6,068 nt of DNA from JAICWP01 sp035935775 (lineage in GTDB: Bacteria > Acidobacteriota > Terriglobia > Terriglobales > Acidobacteriaceae): assembly GCA_035935775.1 (NCBI GenBank), contig DASYWT010000122.1, forward strand, positions 1-6,068, in the 5' to 3' direction. Below the pieces are notes generated by a model. The model worked only from the letters and a program-made list of their open reading frames with translations. It ran no database searches and was not told the DNA's origin. The number at the start of each line of letters is the position of its first letter. Position 1 is the stretch's first letter. Shown here piece after piece: positions 5,818-6,068 of the stretch. The translations under genes and the position numbers were made by a program.

Positions 5818-5855
5818 CGATTATCGAAATTATGTGCGTATATCGCCCGCAATCG
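5818..5855 (-). promoter_or_regulatory. Candidate PcaR-type operator with phased CGAT half-sites
   Basis: On the - strand there are three CGAT-led elements: CGATTGCG beginning at 5855, CGATATACG at 5845-5837, and the 9-bp palindrome CGATAATCG at 5826-5818. Their starts are 10 and 19 bases apart, close to one and two helical turns. The palindrome with flanks reads TTCGATAATCG, identical to the 11-base core of the 15-base PcaR site reported for Pseudomonas putida as I recall it (GTTCGATAATCGCAC). PcaU/PobR operators are likewise described as arrays of 10-bp repeats. The location between pcaH and a divergent IclR-type gene fits an operator for both promoters. Confidence 0.6.
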
Positions 5856-5873
5856 TGTAGTATGTCGCGGCTC

Positions 5874-5880
5874 GAGGGGG
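5874..5880 (+). promoter_or_regulatory. Ribosome binding site deciding the regulator start
   Basis: GAGGGGG at 5874-5880 lies five bases before ATG 5886. An in-frame ATG at 5862 would lengthen the protein by eight residues but has no ribosome site, so 5886 is preferred. A GTG at 5880 is too close to the site. Confidence 0.55.
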
Positions 5881-5885
5881 TGGCC

Positions 5886-6068
5886 ATGGGGCGAGTGGGC
5901 GCTCTCAATTCTTCCAACTGGCAGAACCGAACCCCGGTTGCTGAGGTTCAGCTCGGCGTGCCCGCGCGCACACCGGCGGATGACATCGCGGCCCTGGGCG
6001 GCGATCCGAACTTCATGACCTCGCTGGCCCGGGGCCTGGCGGTGATCCAGGCTTTCTCCGAGCCCAGG
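5886..6068 (+). CDS. pcaR: IclR-family pca regulator (PcaR/PcaU/PobR type), 3' end cut by window edge
   Basis: Only the first 61 codons are present; the frame stays open to the window end. After a variable 39-residue leader comes GDPNFMTSLARGLAVIQAF (39-57), the segment that begins the winged helix-turn-helix of the protocatechuate/4-hydroxybenzoate branch of IclR regulators; P. putida PcaR has a nearly identical stretch, as I recall. The helix-turn-helix itself and the effector domain lie beyond the window. In studied members the protein binds beta-ketoadipate or protocatechuate and activates pca genes. Divergent transcription from pcaH across a shared operator region supports that role here. 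PcaR, PcaU and PobR cannot be told apart from this fragment, so the symbol is tentative. No convincing sigma70 promoter was seen for it; TTGTCA at 5809-5814 lacks a good -10 partner. Confidence 0.8.
   Translation, partial: MGRVGALNSSNWQNRTPVAEVQLGVPARTPADDIAALGGDPNFMTSLARGLAVIQAFSEPR

Noticed and set aside
5777..5917. 47-residue upstream extension of pcaH (start at 5917)
   Set aside because: The extension would cross the -35/-10, the operator and the regulator start, has no similarity to PcaH N-termini, and would exceed the family length.
5755..6018. 87-codon + strand frame spanning the pcaH 5' end, the control region and the regulator start
   Set aside because: It overlaps the promoter and is out of frame with the IclR-type protein starting at 5886, whose GDPNFMTSLARGLAVIQAF segment identifies the real gene.
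1..6068. CRISPR array, tRNA/rRNA, insertion sequence, prophage or defence genes
   Set aside because: No repeat-spacer array, transposase, terminal repeats, integrase or RNA gene could be found; the window is filled by metabolic and regulatory genes.

Overview
This window (GC-rich, roughly 60% G+C by eye) carries a nearly complete protocatechuate branch of the beta-ketoadipate pathway from a bacterium. The species cannot be fixed from the sequence. The pca proteins and the PcaR-type regulator are of the kind seen in Gram-negative aromatic degraders. The small intergenic 'CATTCAGC/AATCAGC' repeat is reminiscent of Acidobacteriota genomes, but that is only an impression.

Layout. At the left edge, on the + strand, is the 3' part of a small cupin gene resembling 2,4'-dihydroxyacetophenone dioxygenase (3-485). 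A 212-base intergenic stretch follows. It contains a nested inverted repeat (495-587), then a sigma70-like promoter (628-655) whose -35 region is overlapped by a strong palindrome. This promoter should drive a stand-alone MetE-C-domain zinc methyltransferase-like gene (698-1807, +). That gene converges on a compact five-gene operon on the - strand, read right to left: pcaH (5776-5018), pcaG (5030-4446), pcaB (4426-3056), pcaD (3056-2277) and pcaC (2267-1872). At the right edge, divergent from pcaH, is the first 61 codons of an IclR-family activator of the PcaR/PcaU/PobR type (5886 to the end, +).

How the genes work together. PcaHG opens protocatechuate to 3-carboxy-cis,cis-muconate. PcaB lactonises it, PcaC decarboxylates it to the enol-lactone, and PcaD hydrolyses that to 3-oxoadipate. 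The CoA-transferase and thiolase (pcaIJ, pcaF) and a transporter are not in the window. The cupin could feed the pathway by cleaving a hydroxyacetophenone-type side chain to 4-hydroxybenzoate, but this is inference. Genes within the operon are overlapping or a few bases apart, which points to translational coupling.

The most informative non-coding segment is the 109-base gap between pcaH and the regulator (5777-5885). On the - strand it has a TTGACA / 17 bp / TAGATT promoter whose predicted start lies only a few bases before the pcaH ATG, so the mRNA would be nearly leaderless. Just upstream, centred near -42, is a CGATAATCG palindrome. Its flanks match, from memory, the core of the PcaR operator described in Pseudomonas putida, and further CGAT half-sites follow at about one- and two-turn spacing. 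No mobile element, tRNA, rRNA or CRISPR array was seen. The system is mostly a known pathway; the novelty lies in its control region and in the uncharacterised methyltransferase-like gene next door.
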